This document shows, in pieces, positions 47,935 to 59,019 of a DNA stretch of 64,000 nt; position 1 is the first letter of the stretch, and each line of letters starts with the position of its first letter. Source of the DNA: Lepus europaeus (taxonomy: Eukaryota > Chordata > Mammalia > Lagomorpha > Leporidae). A program made the translations under genes and the position numbers. The notes below the pieces were generated by a model, which was not told the DNA's origin, did no database searches, and saw only the letters and a list, made by a program, of their open reading frames with translations. Location of the stretch: contig NC_084827.1 in NCBI RefSeq assembly GCF_033115175.1, positions 119,939,701-120,003,700 of the forward strand, written 5' to 3'.

Positions 47935-48000
47935 AGATGTTTGACACAAAACATTCTGAAATCCATGCACAGAGCCTTCAAAAGCTAATGAAAACTTTGA
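47935..48000. mobile_element. Mariner-like short element, part 2
   Basis: CATTCTGAAATCCATGCACAG and CCTTCAAAAGCTAATGAAAAC complete the element begun at 46938. Confidence 0.5.
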
Positions 48001-48251
48001 ACTACATCATCTTTTCCTGCCCCAGTAACCACGGTTCTGCACTGTGTCTATGTACAGTATTTGGCTTTTTAAAGATTCTCTATGTAAATGGGACCACATA
48101 GCATTTTAAGTTTTTTTCTTTCTATATCTGGCTTATTGTACTTAGTTTGCCCCATCCATTTCTTCCTTTGTAATATTTCTTTATCCATTATAGAGCACTA
48201 AGTGTGTTTTCATATGTTGTCTATTGTAAAATAAAAGCTGTAACAAACATG
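48001..48251 (-). mobile_element. Ancient L1 fragment, reverse
   Basis: GTAAATGGGACCACATAGCAT, then TATCTGGCTTATTGTACTTAG, typical of the reverse complement of old L1 3' regions. Confidence 0.7.
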
Positions 48252-48265
48252 GGAGGACAGATTTT

Positions 48266-48601
48266 TTTTTTTTTTTTGACAGGCAGAGTTAGACAGTGAG
48301 AGAGAGAGAGACAGAGAGAAAGGTCTTCCTTCCGTTGGTTCACCCCCTAAATGGCCACTATGGCCAGCGCGCTGCACCGATCCGAAGCCAGGAGCCAGGT
48401 GCTCCCTCCTTTACCTGGTCTCCCATGCGGGTGCAGGGCCCAAGCACTTGGGCCATCCTCCACTGCCTTCCCGGGCCACAGCAGAGAGCTAGACTGGAAG
48501 AGGAGCAACCAGGACAGAATCTGGTGCCCCAACCGGGACTAGAACCCAGTGTGCCGGCGCCGCAGGCGGAGGATTAGCCAAGTGAGCCGCAGCACTGGCC
48601 A
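48266..48601 (-). mobile_element. CSINE, reverse, young-type, full length
   Basis: TSD GGAGGACAGATTTT at 48252-48265 and 48602-48615, perfect. Contains the young-type extra block. Confidence 0.95.
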
Positions 48602-48611
48602 GGAGGACAGA

Positions 48612-48730
48612 TTTTAAAAAGTTGATGAATATGGATCAGGAAAAGCTATGCGTGGATCTCAAAATTTTATGCCAAAATAAATTTATCTTTGAATTTCACT
48701 TTCTACAAACTTTTTGAAGTATCCCCATAT
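48612..48730. mobile_element. Mariner-like short palindromic element
   Basis: Left TTTTAAAAAGTTGATGAATAT, middle ATGCCAAAATAAATTTATC, right CTACAAACTTTTTGAAGTATC. The left terminal repeat is diverged. Confidence 0.5.
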
Positions 48731-48741
48731 GAAATATGATT

Positions 48742-49018
48742 TTGGAGGGAGGGAGGTAGAGAAAAAGAGAGAGAGACAAAGAGGGAGCTCTCATCTACTG
48801 GTTCACTCCCCAAATGTCTACAACAGCCAAGGGTAGGCCAGCCTGAAGCCAGAAGCCAGGAACTCAATCCAGGTCTCCCATGTGGTCTGCCTCCCAGGGT
48901 CTACATTAGTGGGAAACCAGAGTTAGGAGTCAGAGCTGAGATTCAAACCCTGGGACTCTTACATGGGACACCAGCACCCTAAATGGTACCTTAACTACTT
49001 CGCCAAATATCTGCCTTA
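48742..49018 (-). mobile_element. Old CSINE-family element, reverse
   Basis: GAGCTCTCATCTACTGGTTCA, ACTCCCCAAATGTCTACAACAG and a CAGGTCTCCCATGTGG block on the reverse strand; old variant like 26765. Confidence 0.75.
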
Positions 49019-49462
49019 GTGTATGATTGCTTTAGGAATTATTTTTAATCTAGGAATTTCATTTATAATATTTAAAAAATAATAACAATTACTCAAGAAA
49101 AATATTTTATCTCCTTCAGCAGAATTTTTGCTGGCCAAAGCCCATCTACACCAGCAGAATTTAAAAAATATTAAATAAGAACTTACAATGAAACACTGAA
49201 AATCTAGAGTACTTTCATGGTGGTCAGGAAGGGGAAAAGGCTGGGAATGACTTTATTTTCCTCAATAAAGTGCTCTGAGTACCAAGTACAATGTGATGGG
49301 AGAAGGTGAGAGGAATTTAGGAAGAATAAATTATTTCCTTCATTAATAGGCAAATAAATCATTTGAATACAAATAATGAGTAGCACTGCAACTATTACAA
49401 TACTTTACATCTGTCTTATAAATGCAGAATTTTTTAAGCATCTGCCTGGTGAAAGCTTTTTT

Positions 49463-49509
49463 TTAAAAAAAAAAAAAAAAAGATTCATTGCTTTGAAAGG
49501 CACAGTTAC

Positions 49510-49551
<42 letters not shown>

Positions 49552-49763
49552 TCCCACCTGCTAGTTCACTCCCCAAATGGCTTCAACTAGCCAGGGCTAG
49601 GCTAGCCGAAGCCAGGAGCCAGGAGCTTCTTATGGCTCTCCCACAAGGGTGTCAGGGCCCAATCACTTGGGCCATCTTTCTCTGCTTTCCCAGGTGCATT
49701 AGCAGGGAGCCAGATCAGAGCAGTCAGCCGCTTAACCTATTATGCCACAAGCCCAACCCAACA
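49463..49763 (-). mobile_element. CSINE, reverse, with long GA microsatellite
   Basis: TSD AAAGCTTTTTT at 49452-49462 and 49764-49774. (GA)n at about 49516-49549. The body is somewhat shortened. Confidence 0.9.
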
Positions 49764-49774
49764 AAAGCTTTTTT

Positions 49775-49920
49775 AAGTTAAAGAAAAAGGAGAAGGGAAG
49801 GAAGGAGGGGGGATTGAGGGACAGAGGGAGTATACTTTGTCATCTCAGAACTGTATCTGTAAAATACATGAAATCTGTTCTCTTTATATTAATAAAAATT
49901 TTAAAAAAGGAAAAAAAACC
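49775..49920 (+). mobile_element. Old L1 3' end
   Basis: A G-rich purine tract (49785-49830) followed by ATACATGAAATCTG and an A-rich end, similar in order to 62870-63030. No TSD seen. Confidence 0.6.
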
Positions 49921-50087
49921 TTTTTTATTGTCCTACCATATTTCCCACTGAATGATTTGTGCCAAAATACTGCAAGTGATACAATCTAAACTACTATCAT
50001 TAGGCATATTTGGGGGAGATATTTTTAATTGTAATTAAAACATTTCAGCTTAGTATAATTTCTGTCTCCAAGGTACCAACTATTCCT

Positions 50088-50255
50088 TTTTTTTTTTTTC
50101 TGTTTAAGATTTATTTATTTATTTAAAAGGCATAGTTACAGGAAGGCAGAGGCAGAAAGAGAGAGGCAAAGAGAGGTCTTCCATCCACTGGTTCACTCCC
50201 GAAATGGCCACAATGGCTGGAGCTACACTGATCAGAAGCCAGGAGCCACGAGCTA
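50088..50255 (-). mobile_element. CSINE, reverse, 3' half only
   Basis: Poly(T), tail, CT-rich complement and the body up to AGAAGCCAGGAGCC. It stops at about 50255. Confidence 0.88.
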
Positions 50256-51522
50256 TGTGTATTAAACAGTTAATTCGTATAAAATGTTGTGCCCCATGTC
50301 TAAAACACACACACACACAATGAGTGCACGTGACGTGTTATTAATATGTTATTACTCATCTAAAATGATTGATCTACACTGAAAAGTAAAGCTTAGGAAT
50401 CCAATGGTGAGAGAAAACACTTTCTAGCTTTGCTCTCTAACCAACTTACCACCCACTCCACCCACAGCTTCCTTCAACATTAAGGTGGACTCTCAGAGTC
50501 AAACCCTCAGGAACAGTCAGCTTAGAATTACAATGGCCGATCCCCATTTGACTCATGCCACCAGACTGTTACAAGGCAGAGCTGAGGTCAGTTCACTTAC
50601 AGACCAAATGTCCTCCTTCACACAGGGGTCACTTATACTGAAACATTACGACACATAGCTCCCTTTTCACATCTGCTTTGCCATATCTTAGAAAGTCAGC
50701 TGTATTCTACATTCCCTATCTTTAAATAGGTCATATTTTCTCTTTTATTCAGCCATTATTAGATTACTGGGATTTTTTTTTGCTTTTGTTGAATTTTCCC
50801 AAAACTTTCCTTTACAAATTCATTAATATTCATGAAAGTGTTTATATATATATTAAAAAACATTAAGTGTAGGATAGGAGGAAGCTCTCTCCACCCAAGA
50901 TTTTAGTTCCATGCTTAGGAGATTTGGAGGCTTACTGTACATACCTGTCTTATTGTTTTGTTTCCATGCTTGGGTGATAACCCAAAAATAAAACAAATAA
51001 AACAAATAAAAACAGAAAGGAGCATGAAGTGGGACGGGACTCTCACACACTGATCAGCCCACTGTCCTGGTGTATCTCAGAAAAGGGTGAAAGTGGTTTA
51101 CACAACACTACCCAGCCAGATCCATTCAGAAGATATGGTTCCTGTAAGAAAGTCTAAAGCTCCATTAAAGCATCTAGGGCTATATTATGACTTTCTTTTG
51201 TGGGCTCTTTCCTGCATTAAAAAAAAAAAATTAAAGCTATATTTTACAACTACATTGCGATAAGGATGAATATATCAATGTTATATATTAAAACATTTTC
51301 TTCCACCTGAAATTCTTTTTTCCTACAAATTTTAAAAGAAATGAAAACAATTTCACAGGCCCCTCAATGCTTTCTGGGCATGAGACCTATTAAGCATAGC
51401 TACTGGCCCTGAAAGCATCTCAGATATTACACAGTAACTGAGATAAGGCCAAGTTGTCTTGGACCCTGACTAAGATTGCTGATTGCTGACTACACTGACC
51501 AGGCAAATTTAATCATCAAAGA
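50256..51522. other. Intergenic with a short CA repeat
   Basis: (CA)n at about 50306-50320. No coding signal. The poly(A) stretch at 51217-51230 has no recognised element upstream. Confidence 0.4.
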
Positions 51523-51536
51523 TGCATTCAACTTTT

Positions 51537-51680
51537 TTTTTAACTTTTATTTAGTAAATATAAATTTCCGAAGTACAGTTTATGGATTACAATGGCTTCC
51601 CCCTCCCCATAATTTCCCTCCCACTCGCACCCCTCCCATCTTCCGCTCCCTCTCCCATTTCATTCACATCAAGATTCATT
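51537..51680 (-). mobile_element. Very short L1 3' end, reverse
   Basis: 144 bp: poly(T), the complement of the L1 end and the C-rich tract. TSD TGCATTCAACTTTT at 51523-51536 and 51681-51694, perfect. Confidence 0.94.
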
Positions 51681-51694
51681 TGCATTCAACTTTT

Positions 51695-51919
51695 ATAACC
51701 TTTTGTTCCTTGCCACATCATGGCTCTGCATTTCTGCCTTGAGTTATAGCAAGGATGATACAAACTCTTTATACCTATTCATACTTATCACAGCTCTGTT
51801 TTAAAACAAACACCTTGTTCTTGCGGAATTTCATTAGCTGATGTATAAACACATATAAAATTTGCTTCTTTATAAATGTCTTTCACAAACCAAAGTCACT
51901 GATCAAGGAAGAAAGGAAA
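51695..51919. other. Intergenic
   Basis: Nothing recognised. Confidence 0.35.
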
Positions 51920-52125
51920 TCTTACTGAGAGTATATGATGTGTCAGGCACTGGGAGTCTCCATAGTCCATGACCCAAAGATTATTATCCCCATTTTTATA
52001 TATGAAGAAACTGATACTGAAAGAGATTAAATAACTTAAGATAAAATAATTCAGTATTGGTAGAGCTAGAATTCAAATTCAGATCTCTTTAATTTCAAAG
52101 TTAATGCTGTTTCTACTACATCAAA
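51920..52125 (-). mobile_element. MIR SINE fragment
   Basis: GTGTCAGGCACTGGGAGTCT, TATTATCCCCATTTTTATAT, GATTAAATAACTTAAG and GAGCTAGAATTCAAATTCAGA follow the reverse complement of MIR. Confidence 0.75.
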
Positions 52126-52174
52126 TAGATTACATGGAGTTGTCCAATTAAGCATTTTATATTTAAAAAAAAAG

Positions 52175-52520
52175 TGGCTGGCGCCGCGGCCCAATAGGCT
52201 AATCCTCCGCCTTGCAGCGCCAGCACACTGGGTTCTAGTCCCGGTCAGGGCACCGATCCTGTCCCTCTTCCAGGCCAGCTCTCTGTTGTGGCCAGGGAGT
52301 GCAGTGGAGGATGGCCCAAGTGCTTGGGCCCTGCACCCCATGGGAGACCAGGAGAAGCACCTGGTTCCTGCCATCGGATCAGCGCGGTGCGCCGGCCGCA
52401 GCGCACCAACCACGGCGGCCATTGGAGGGTGAACCAACGACAAAAAGGAAGACCTTTCTCTCTCTCTCTCTCTCACTGTCCACTCTGCCTGTCAAAAAAA
52501 TAAAAAAATAAAAATAAATT
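52175..52520 (+). mobile_element. CSINE, young-type
   Basis: Head GGCTGGCGCCGCGGCCCAAT. Short TSD AAAAAAAAAGT before and after. Contains CpG-rich young-type blocks and a small internal duplication (GCGCACCAACCACGGCGG). Confidence 0.92.
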
Positions 52521-52689
52521 TAAAAAAAAAGTTACTCCAAATCTTTTAAAAAGAAAGCAACCATTTTCAAATGAAGCCAGGCAAAATCATATCACCTAAC
52601 AGTATCATGCACTTTTTGAATCAGAAAGCACATTAGAAGATACACCTAGTACCATTCCTTTGTATTCTCCATAAAGAAGCCCCAGAAGG

Positions 52690-52735
52690 ATTGGTGACAT
52701 TTCCAAGATCACATAGAGAGCAATGCATTTGTAAT
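52690..52735 (-). mobile_element. Possible MIR trace
   Basis: GTGACATTTCCAAGATCACAT resembles the reverse complement of the MIR core. It is short and diverged. Confidence 0.35.
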
Positions 52736-52832
52736 CATTGCCCCTCACCATGCAAAAAGCAAAATTCATATGAAGTAGAGAGTAATTGTGAATCATTTTT
52801 CATGGTTCATATTGCTACTCAATGGACTCTTC

Positions 52833-53367
52833 ATTTTTTGGTTATATTCATATTTTTAATAGAAAGCTTTTATTTGATAAATATAAATTTCATAAGTACA
52901 ACTTTTAGATTATAGTGGTTCTTCCCCCATACCCTCCCTCCCACCCCCAAACCATCCCATCTCCTACTCCCTCTCCCATTCCATTCTTAATTAAGATTCA
53001 TTTTTAATTATCTTTATATACAGAAGGTCAACTCTATACTAAGTAAAGATTTCAACAGTTTTCACCCACACAGACACACAAAGTATAAAGTACTGTTTGA
53101 AGACTAGTTGTATCGTTAATTCTCATAGTACAACACATTAAGGACAGAGGTCCTACATGGGGAGCAAGTACACAGTGACTCCTGTTGTTGATTTAACAAT
53201 TGACACTTTTATTTATGACGTTAGTGATCACCCAAGGCTCTTATCATGAACTGCCAAGGTTATGGAAGCCTCTTGAGTTCACAAACTCTGACCTTATTAG
53301 ACAAGGCCATAATCAATGTGGAGGTTCTCTCCTCCCTTCAGAGAAAGGTACCTCCTTCTTTGATGGC
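52833..53367 (-). mobile_element. L1 3' UTR, reverse
   Basis: The complement of an L1 3' end with a C-rich tract (52920-52985) and a single 3'-UTR unit. TSD CAATGGACTCTTC at 52820-52832 and CAATAGACTCTTC at 53368-53380. It is diverged relative to 15643. Confidence 0.9.
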
Positions 53368-53608
53368 CAATAGACTCTTCTTTATCTAGTAGCCTATGTC
53401 CAAGATGAAGACCAAAGACGTCAATCTATTGTATGACTTGAGTTGACAGCAAAACTATAGGCTTCTGTAATAAAGGCAGGTTCTTTTAAACTATAGAACT
53501 TGAATCAGACTTTGAAGGACAGTAGGAAATGAATTAGCAAAGTAGAGTGTTTTTCAGATGTTCAGAGAAAAGTCATGGATGGAACCACAGTTAGAATTTT
53601 CTCTGATC

Positions 53609-53944
53609 AGGCCAGTGCCGTGGCTCACTTGGCTAATCCTCCGCCTGCGGCGCCAGCACCCCGGGTTCTAGTCCCGGTTGGGGCACCAGATTCTGTCCCG
53701 ATTGCTCCTCTTCCAGTCCAGCTCTCTGCTGTGGCCCGGGAAGGCAGTGGAGGATGGCCCAAGTGCTTGGGCCCTGTACCCGCATGGGAAACCAGGAGGA
53801 AGCATCTGGCTCCTGGCTTCGGATCGGTGCAGCGCGCCGACCACAGCGGCCATTTGGGGGGTGAACCAACGGAAGGAAGACCTTTCTGTCTCTCTCTCTC
53901 TCTCTCGCTGTCTAATTCTGCCTGCCAAAAAAAAAAAAAAAAAA
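53609..53944 (+). mobile_element. CSINE, young-type, full length
   Basis: TSD TTTCTCTGATC at 53598-53608 and 53945-53955. Head AGGCCAGTGCCGTGGCTCAC. Confidence 0.94.
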
Positions 53945-53955
53945 TTTCTCTGATC

Positions 53956-54699
53956 TTTAAAAATTTAGAGAGGAATTTCATAATCCCACGGCCATTGTAT
54001 TTTATAACCTGTAAGTTTTTAAAATACATATTATATATAATTTTATTATTTAAATTAAAAATAAATGTTTGTTAAAAAAAGTTGAAACAGTGTATAAAGT
54101 TTGATATGTGTACATACTGATCTTTTACAATGCATTTACAGAGATGGGCAAGGAAGTGTCCTAGTATATTCAGAAAAGTTGAGGGTGGGGCAGGGAGAAA
54201 ATTGATTACAAATTCATACAGTATCAGATGAAGGAGAGAAACCTTGGGGAAAGAACTGAGACATCTGAGGATGACTTAAAATATTTTCCTTTGTGAAGGG
54301 CAACACAACCCACACATCAAAGTTGAGATGGAGCTATGTGCTTGGTTTGGGATGTGAGAGAGGGAGGCAGCACTGGAAACAACGTAGGGTAAAAGTCCTC
54401 AAGGTGGGTGCTAGGTGAGAACAGAGCCATCCCAAAGAGCCTACTTACTTCAGGTGAAACCCATTAAAGAAATTGGAAGGAACAAGACTCTCAACTTCTT
54501 CAATCCTCAGGCTGAAGAATTTGGAGGTTTTTTTTTCTACAGGCAATGAGAAATCACTGAGGGCTGTTGAACATGGAATGATATGACATAACTGATGTTT
54601 TAGGAAGATTCTTTGGGCTGCAATGGGGTAGGGGATAAACAATGAAATAATAGAAACCCATTAAGAGGATACTGGATCCTTTAAGGTATGTATTTTCAA
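53956..54699. other. Intergenic with a possible old DNA-repeat trace
   Basis: Positions 54540-54625 (AATGATATGACATAACTGATG) loosely resemble an old mammalian interspersed repeat that I cannot name. No gene. Confidence 0.3.
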
Positions 54700-54834
54700 G
54701 GAAATAATCTTAAATAAAGTCAAATGCTTACATACCAGTATTTTCACTGCAGTGTTACAATAGCAAAGAGTTCTTAAAGCATGGAAAACAACCAAAATAC
54801 CCTAAAACAGGAAATTAGTTAAATAATTAATGGT
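54700..54834 (+). mobile_element. Ancient L1 fragment, part 1
   Basis: TTTTCACTGCAGTGTTACAAT, then GGAAAACAACCAAAATACCC, the usual ORF2 3' region of old L1s. Continues after a CSINE at 55132. Confidence 0.7.
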
Positions 54835-55131
54835 GGGGACCAGCGCTGTGGCACAGCGGGCTAAAGCCCCAGCCTGCGGTACCAACATTCCATATGGGCA
54901 CCGGTTTGAGTTCCGGCTGCTCCACTTCCGATCCAGCTCTCTGCTAATGTGCCTGGGAAAGTAGAGGAGGACGGCCCAAGTCCTTGGGCCCCTCCACCCT
55001 TATGGGAGACCCAGAAGAAGCTCCTGGCTCCTGGCTCCAGCTGTTGTAGCCATTTGAGGAATGAATCAGCAGATGGAGGACCTCTCTCCATCTCTACTTT
55101 TCTGTGTAACTCTTTCAAACAAATTTTTAAA
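54835..55131 (+). mobile_element. CSINE, inside an ancient L1
   Basis: TSD AATTAATGGT at 54825-54834 and 55132-55141. Head GGGGACCAGCGCTGTGGCAC; slightly shortened body. Confidence 0.93.
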
Positions 55132-55141
55132 AATTAATGGT

Positions 55142-55290
55142 ATTTGAAGCCGCTAAAAATAGTGTTTTTGAAAAATATTTACTTGCATGCAAAATGTTGG
55201 TGATGTAATGCTGAATGAAAACAATGCCACAAAACTGTATATGAATTTGACCCCAATTATATGGAGAATTTCTTAAGGACACTGTCGTAA
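55142..55290 (+). mobile_element. Ancient L1 fragment, part 2
   Basis: GTGATGTAATGCTGAATGAAA and the following AAACTGTATATGAATTTGACC fit the continuation of old L1 ORF2/3' UTR sequence. Confidence 0.6.
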
Positions 55291-56880
55291 TTATCTTGCC
55301 TTAGGAAAAGACCATTAGTCATAATGAGCATGTTTTAGTTTATAATGCACTGCTTTGAATATACAAATTAGAGAAAACTTCCATGTGTCCACATGACTTG
55401 GCTACAAGAATATTCTGAACCATGTTACTGATTCAGGTAGATCCCCTAAGTGTAAGAAAGCAAGTGAATGAATAATAACTGGACCCCAATCCTCTGTGTG
55501 GGTATTAGGAGTAAAGAAGCCAATGAAAAATAAGACCCAGTTCTGACATAACACTGAACTAGTGAGGAATAAAGGCTGGATGGCTCACAGACCACCTGAC
55601 ACCTGCAATGCTGAGGTTTAAAGACAAAAGCAAAAGTTGTACGTCCACACCCACCTGGAAAAAAGGAATTCCAACCAGGAGCAGCAGTTTTCCTGGAGAA
55701 AAAGCACTGTGGGTGATTTGCTTTGTTCCTGCATTAATGAGTATGTGTCACTTTGATAATTAGGGAATTGTTTCATGGTTATTAATTGAGCTTACTTGTT
55801 TGTTTAAATAAAGAAGCAAATGCTTAAGCCTGTGAAATGCAAGGGCAGAGAAACCAGTTAAGATCGCCAAGTGCCTTCTGAGTCAGGATGCAGGGCTTCA
55901 GAAAATGTAGTTTACAATATATATAAGCTTAATAGACTTTCCAAATAAACAGGATTATAGACATTGTAGACATTAAAAAGACTTCAGTAGGTAACTTTCT
56001 TGGGATTTTCCCAAAGACTCTGTATGGCATAAAGTGAAAAAGTGAAACAGTACATTCTCCCCACCAAGTCATCTCCAAAAACATACAAGCTGGCTTTCGA
56101 TTGGCGCTATCAAGATGACAATGCAACAACACAAGAACATTTCAAAATTTTGAATACTAGTGCAAAAGCAACAAAACACAAATAAAAATTACGGTGTTGC
56201 TGTGATATTTTTGAAAGAAACTGAGTTCACAACATCCTTTTAAGTTTTCCAATCATCGTTCTATAGATTTTAGCACTATAGCTACTGCATACATGCTATC
56301 AGGACTACGAACTTACTGTAACAATTTGTAATAATATGGAATCACCTAAGTTATGAGTCTAGTTTCTATTTTCAATTGAAACAGTCAACAGGTAAGCTGC
56401 ATTTTGTTATGAAATTTCTATTTCTATTATTTCAATCATTAAGCCAACCAGTAATGAAAGACAATTTTACAGTGCTTGATGCCAACAGGAATAATCTGAT
56501 ACCTGCTGCACATAGTCTTCAAGTGGAAATGATGGCACAGTCTTCAAGTGGGATTTTTTCCCACAGAAGAAATGGACACCTTTGGACACTCCAGACTTCC
56601 TGTCAACACAAACAAGAATTTCCCCAGATAAGTATGTAAAACTCAATCAATAGCATGTTGGAGAAAATTAAATATAAATCATACATGTTCTGCTTCCACT
56701 AATAAAAAGTAGTAACTAAGAAGAGGTTTTAACAATCTATGGGACATTTGTTTCTGTATTAGTAAAGGATGCATGAAAGAATATTAACAAATTTCTCATT
56801 TGCAGTTTTTCACATGTATTTATGGTTCTTTGTTTATGCTGCATTTTGCTTTTTGATCTCACACTGGAAAGCATAATCCT
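55291..56880. other. Intergenic, possible conserved non-coding DNA
   Basis: No repeat is recognised. Positions 55715-55815 have several TAAT/ATTA cores (GCATTAATGAG, GATAATTAGGG, TTATTAATTGAG). Frame 56376-56639 has no known motif. Confidence 0.3.
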
Positions 56881-56888
56881 CCTAATTT

Positions 56889-57231
56889 TTTTTTAAAGAT
56901 TTATTTTACCTATTTGAAATGCAGAGTTACAATAAGAGAGAAAGGGGAGAGAGAAGGAGGGAGGGAAGGAGAGAGAGAGATTGATCTTCCATCCGTTGAT
57001 TCACTCCCCAATTGGCCGCAATGGCTGGAGCTGGGCCTGGCTGAAGCCAAGAGCCAGGAGACTTATCTGGGTCTTCCATATGGGTGCAGGGGCCCAAGGA
57101 TTTGGGTCATCTTCCACTGCCTTCCCAGCCACATTAGTAGGCAGCTGGATCAAAAGTGGAGCAGCCACAACACAAACCAGGATGTCAGCAATGCAGGTGG
57201 AGGCCTAACCCACTTCACCACAGTGCTGGGC
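56889..57231 (-). mobile_element. CSINE, reverse, full length
   Basis: TSD CCTAATTT at 56881-56888 and 57232-57239. The reverse strand carries the whole body with a diverged head (CACCACAGTGCTGGGCC). Confidence 0.9.
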
Positions 57232-57570
57232 CCTAATTTGTTTTTAAATCTCTGCATTGCTAGGTGACCTGAAATGTAAATTAACTTCCTGTAACCTACT
57301 GGCCTTATCAGCAAATTTTATTTAGCAGATATATGTTAATTGATTACTCTCTGAAATGCACTGTTAAGCAAATATGTATTGGAAGTTGTTCTTTTTTTCT
57401 CAGTAGAAATTTAAGAATCACTAATTAGCCTTCTGACTCCTGGCCATTAAAACATCTTTCCTCAAAGCTATAGTAATAAATAGTTTTTAAAAACCATTAG
57501 CATAAAGGTTTTATCTAACTTATATTATATGAATTCTATTTTCAAAAACAAAACTTAAGAATATGTATAA

Positions 57571-58322
57571 CCACAGCAGACTCATAGAATGGCGGATGTC
57601 CTAAACAGCACTCTGGACTCAGAATCAGCCCTTAAGGCATTCGGATCCAGCTGAAAAGCCCATGAGAGTATTTTAGGCATGGAAAGCCAAGACACTCTGG
57701 CAAAAAAAAAAAAAAAAAAAAAAATGACCTAAATGAAAGATCTCAGCAAGTGAGATCCCAGTGGAAAGAACAGGTCATCAAAGAAGGAGGTACCTTTCTC
57801 TGAAGGGAGGAGAGAACTTCCACTTTGACTACAACCTTTCCTAAATATGATCAGAGTCAGTGAACTCAAATGGCTTCCATAGCCTTGGCAACTCATGACA
57901 AGAGCCTAGGGTAATTACTGACGCCATAAACAAGAGTGTCAAATTGTTAAGTCAACAACAGGAGTCACTGTGCACTTACTCCTCATGTAGGATCTCTGAC
58001 CTTAATGTGCTGTACATTGTGATTTAATGCTATAACTAGTACTCAAACAGTATTTTTCACTTTGTGTTTCTATGTGGGTGCAAACTGATGAAATCTTTAC
58101 TTAATACATACTAAACTGATCTTCTGTATTTAAGAGACATGAAAATGAATCTTGATGTGAATGGAAGGGGAGAGGGAGCGGGAAAGCGGAGGGTTGCGGG
58201 TGGGAGGGAAGTTATGGGGGTGGGGGGGAGAAAGCCATTGTAATCCATAAGCTGTACTTTGGAAATTTATATTCATTAAATACAAGTTAAAAAAAAGAAA
58301 GCATAAAAAATTAACATAAAAA
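57571..58322 (+). mobile_element. L1 3' UTR, 5'-truncated
   Basis: Starts CCACAGCAGACTCATAGAATG (compare 13648) and runs to the G-rich tract (58165-58230) and A-rich end. A single 3'-UTR unit. TSD AAGAATATGTATAA at 57557-57570 and AAGAATATGTGTAA at 58323-58336. Confidence 0.93.
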
Positions 58323-58336
58323 AAGAATATGTGTAA

Positions 58337-59019
58337 CACTACTGAACTTCAAAACAGTAACATGCCAGTTAACATGCATTCAGAAAGCTCTTTAAGGATA
58401 CCAAATCACAGAACATCTATCTGTTCAACTGCAGGATTTTTTTTTTTTTCGTATTTATCATTGTCTTTATTTTATTCTTTATTGTATTGGCAGGGACTGG
58501 AGACATTTCATGAAAAATGAATTCAATTATATGGTATAGTCAAGAGCTTGAAAAAGAATGATTTCCCACCCTTAATCAGTAAACATTCCTTTCTAAAGAA
58601 GGTGAAAAAATACTTATAAAATAATAAACAATAAAATTTAATTGAATACCACATCTCTCTTTGCATTAACTACCAACTGCTCACCATCTAATCACACGTG
58701 CTTTACTTAATTCCAGCGGAAAGTGTGAGAAACTCGTGGGTCACCCTGTAAAGCACCTTGGGAAAGAGAGTGCACACAGCGGACCAGCAGAACCACGGCA
58801 GTAGAACACCGCATTTAAACTTCTGAGATGGGAAATCGCTCATGGAATCCTTGTTTCGGTAGCGAGATCATTAATTAATCTGTTCCATGCTTCTGGCATA
58901 CTGTAAGGTGTGAAGGCACCAATAAGCAAGAGAGCTTGAAATACGAAACTGCATCAGAACTTGTACAGGTACCCAACCAAGTTCCCTACATTTCAAGTAA
59001 GTTAATCAACTCTCATCAT
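58337..59019. other. Intergenic flank of the CpG-rich region
   Basis: Contains poly(T) at about 58438-58449. CpG frequency begins to rise from about 58690. No gene recognised. Confidence 0.35.
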
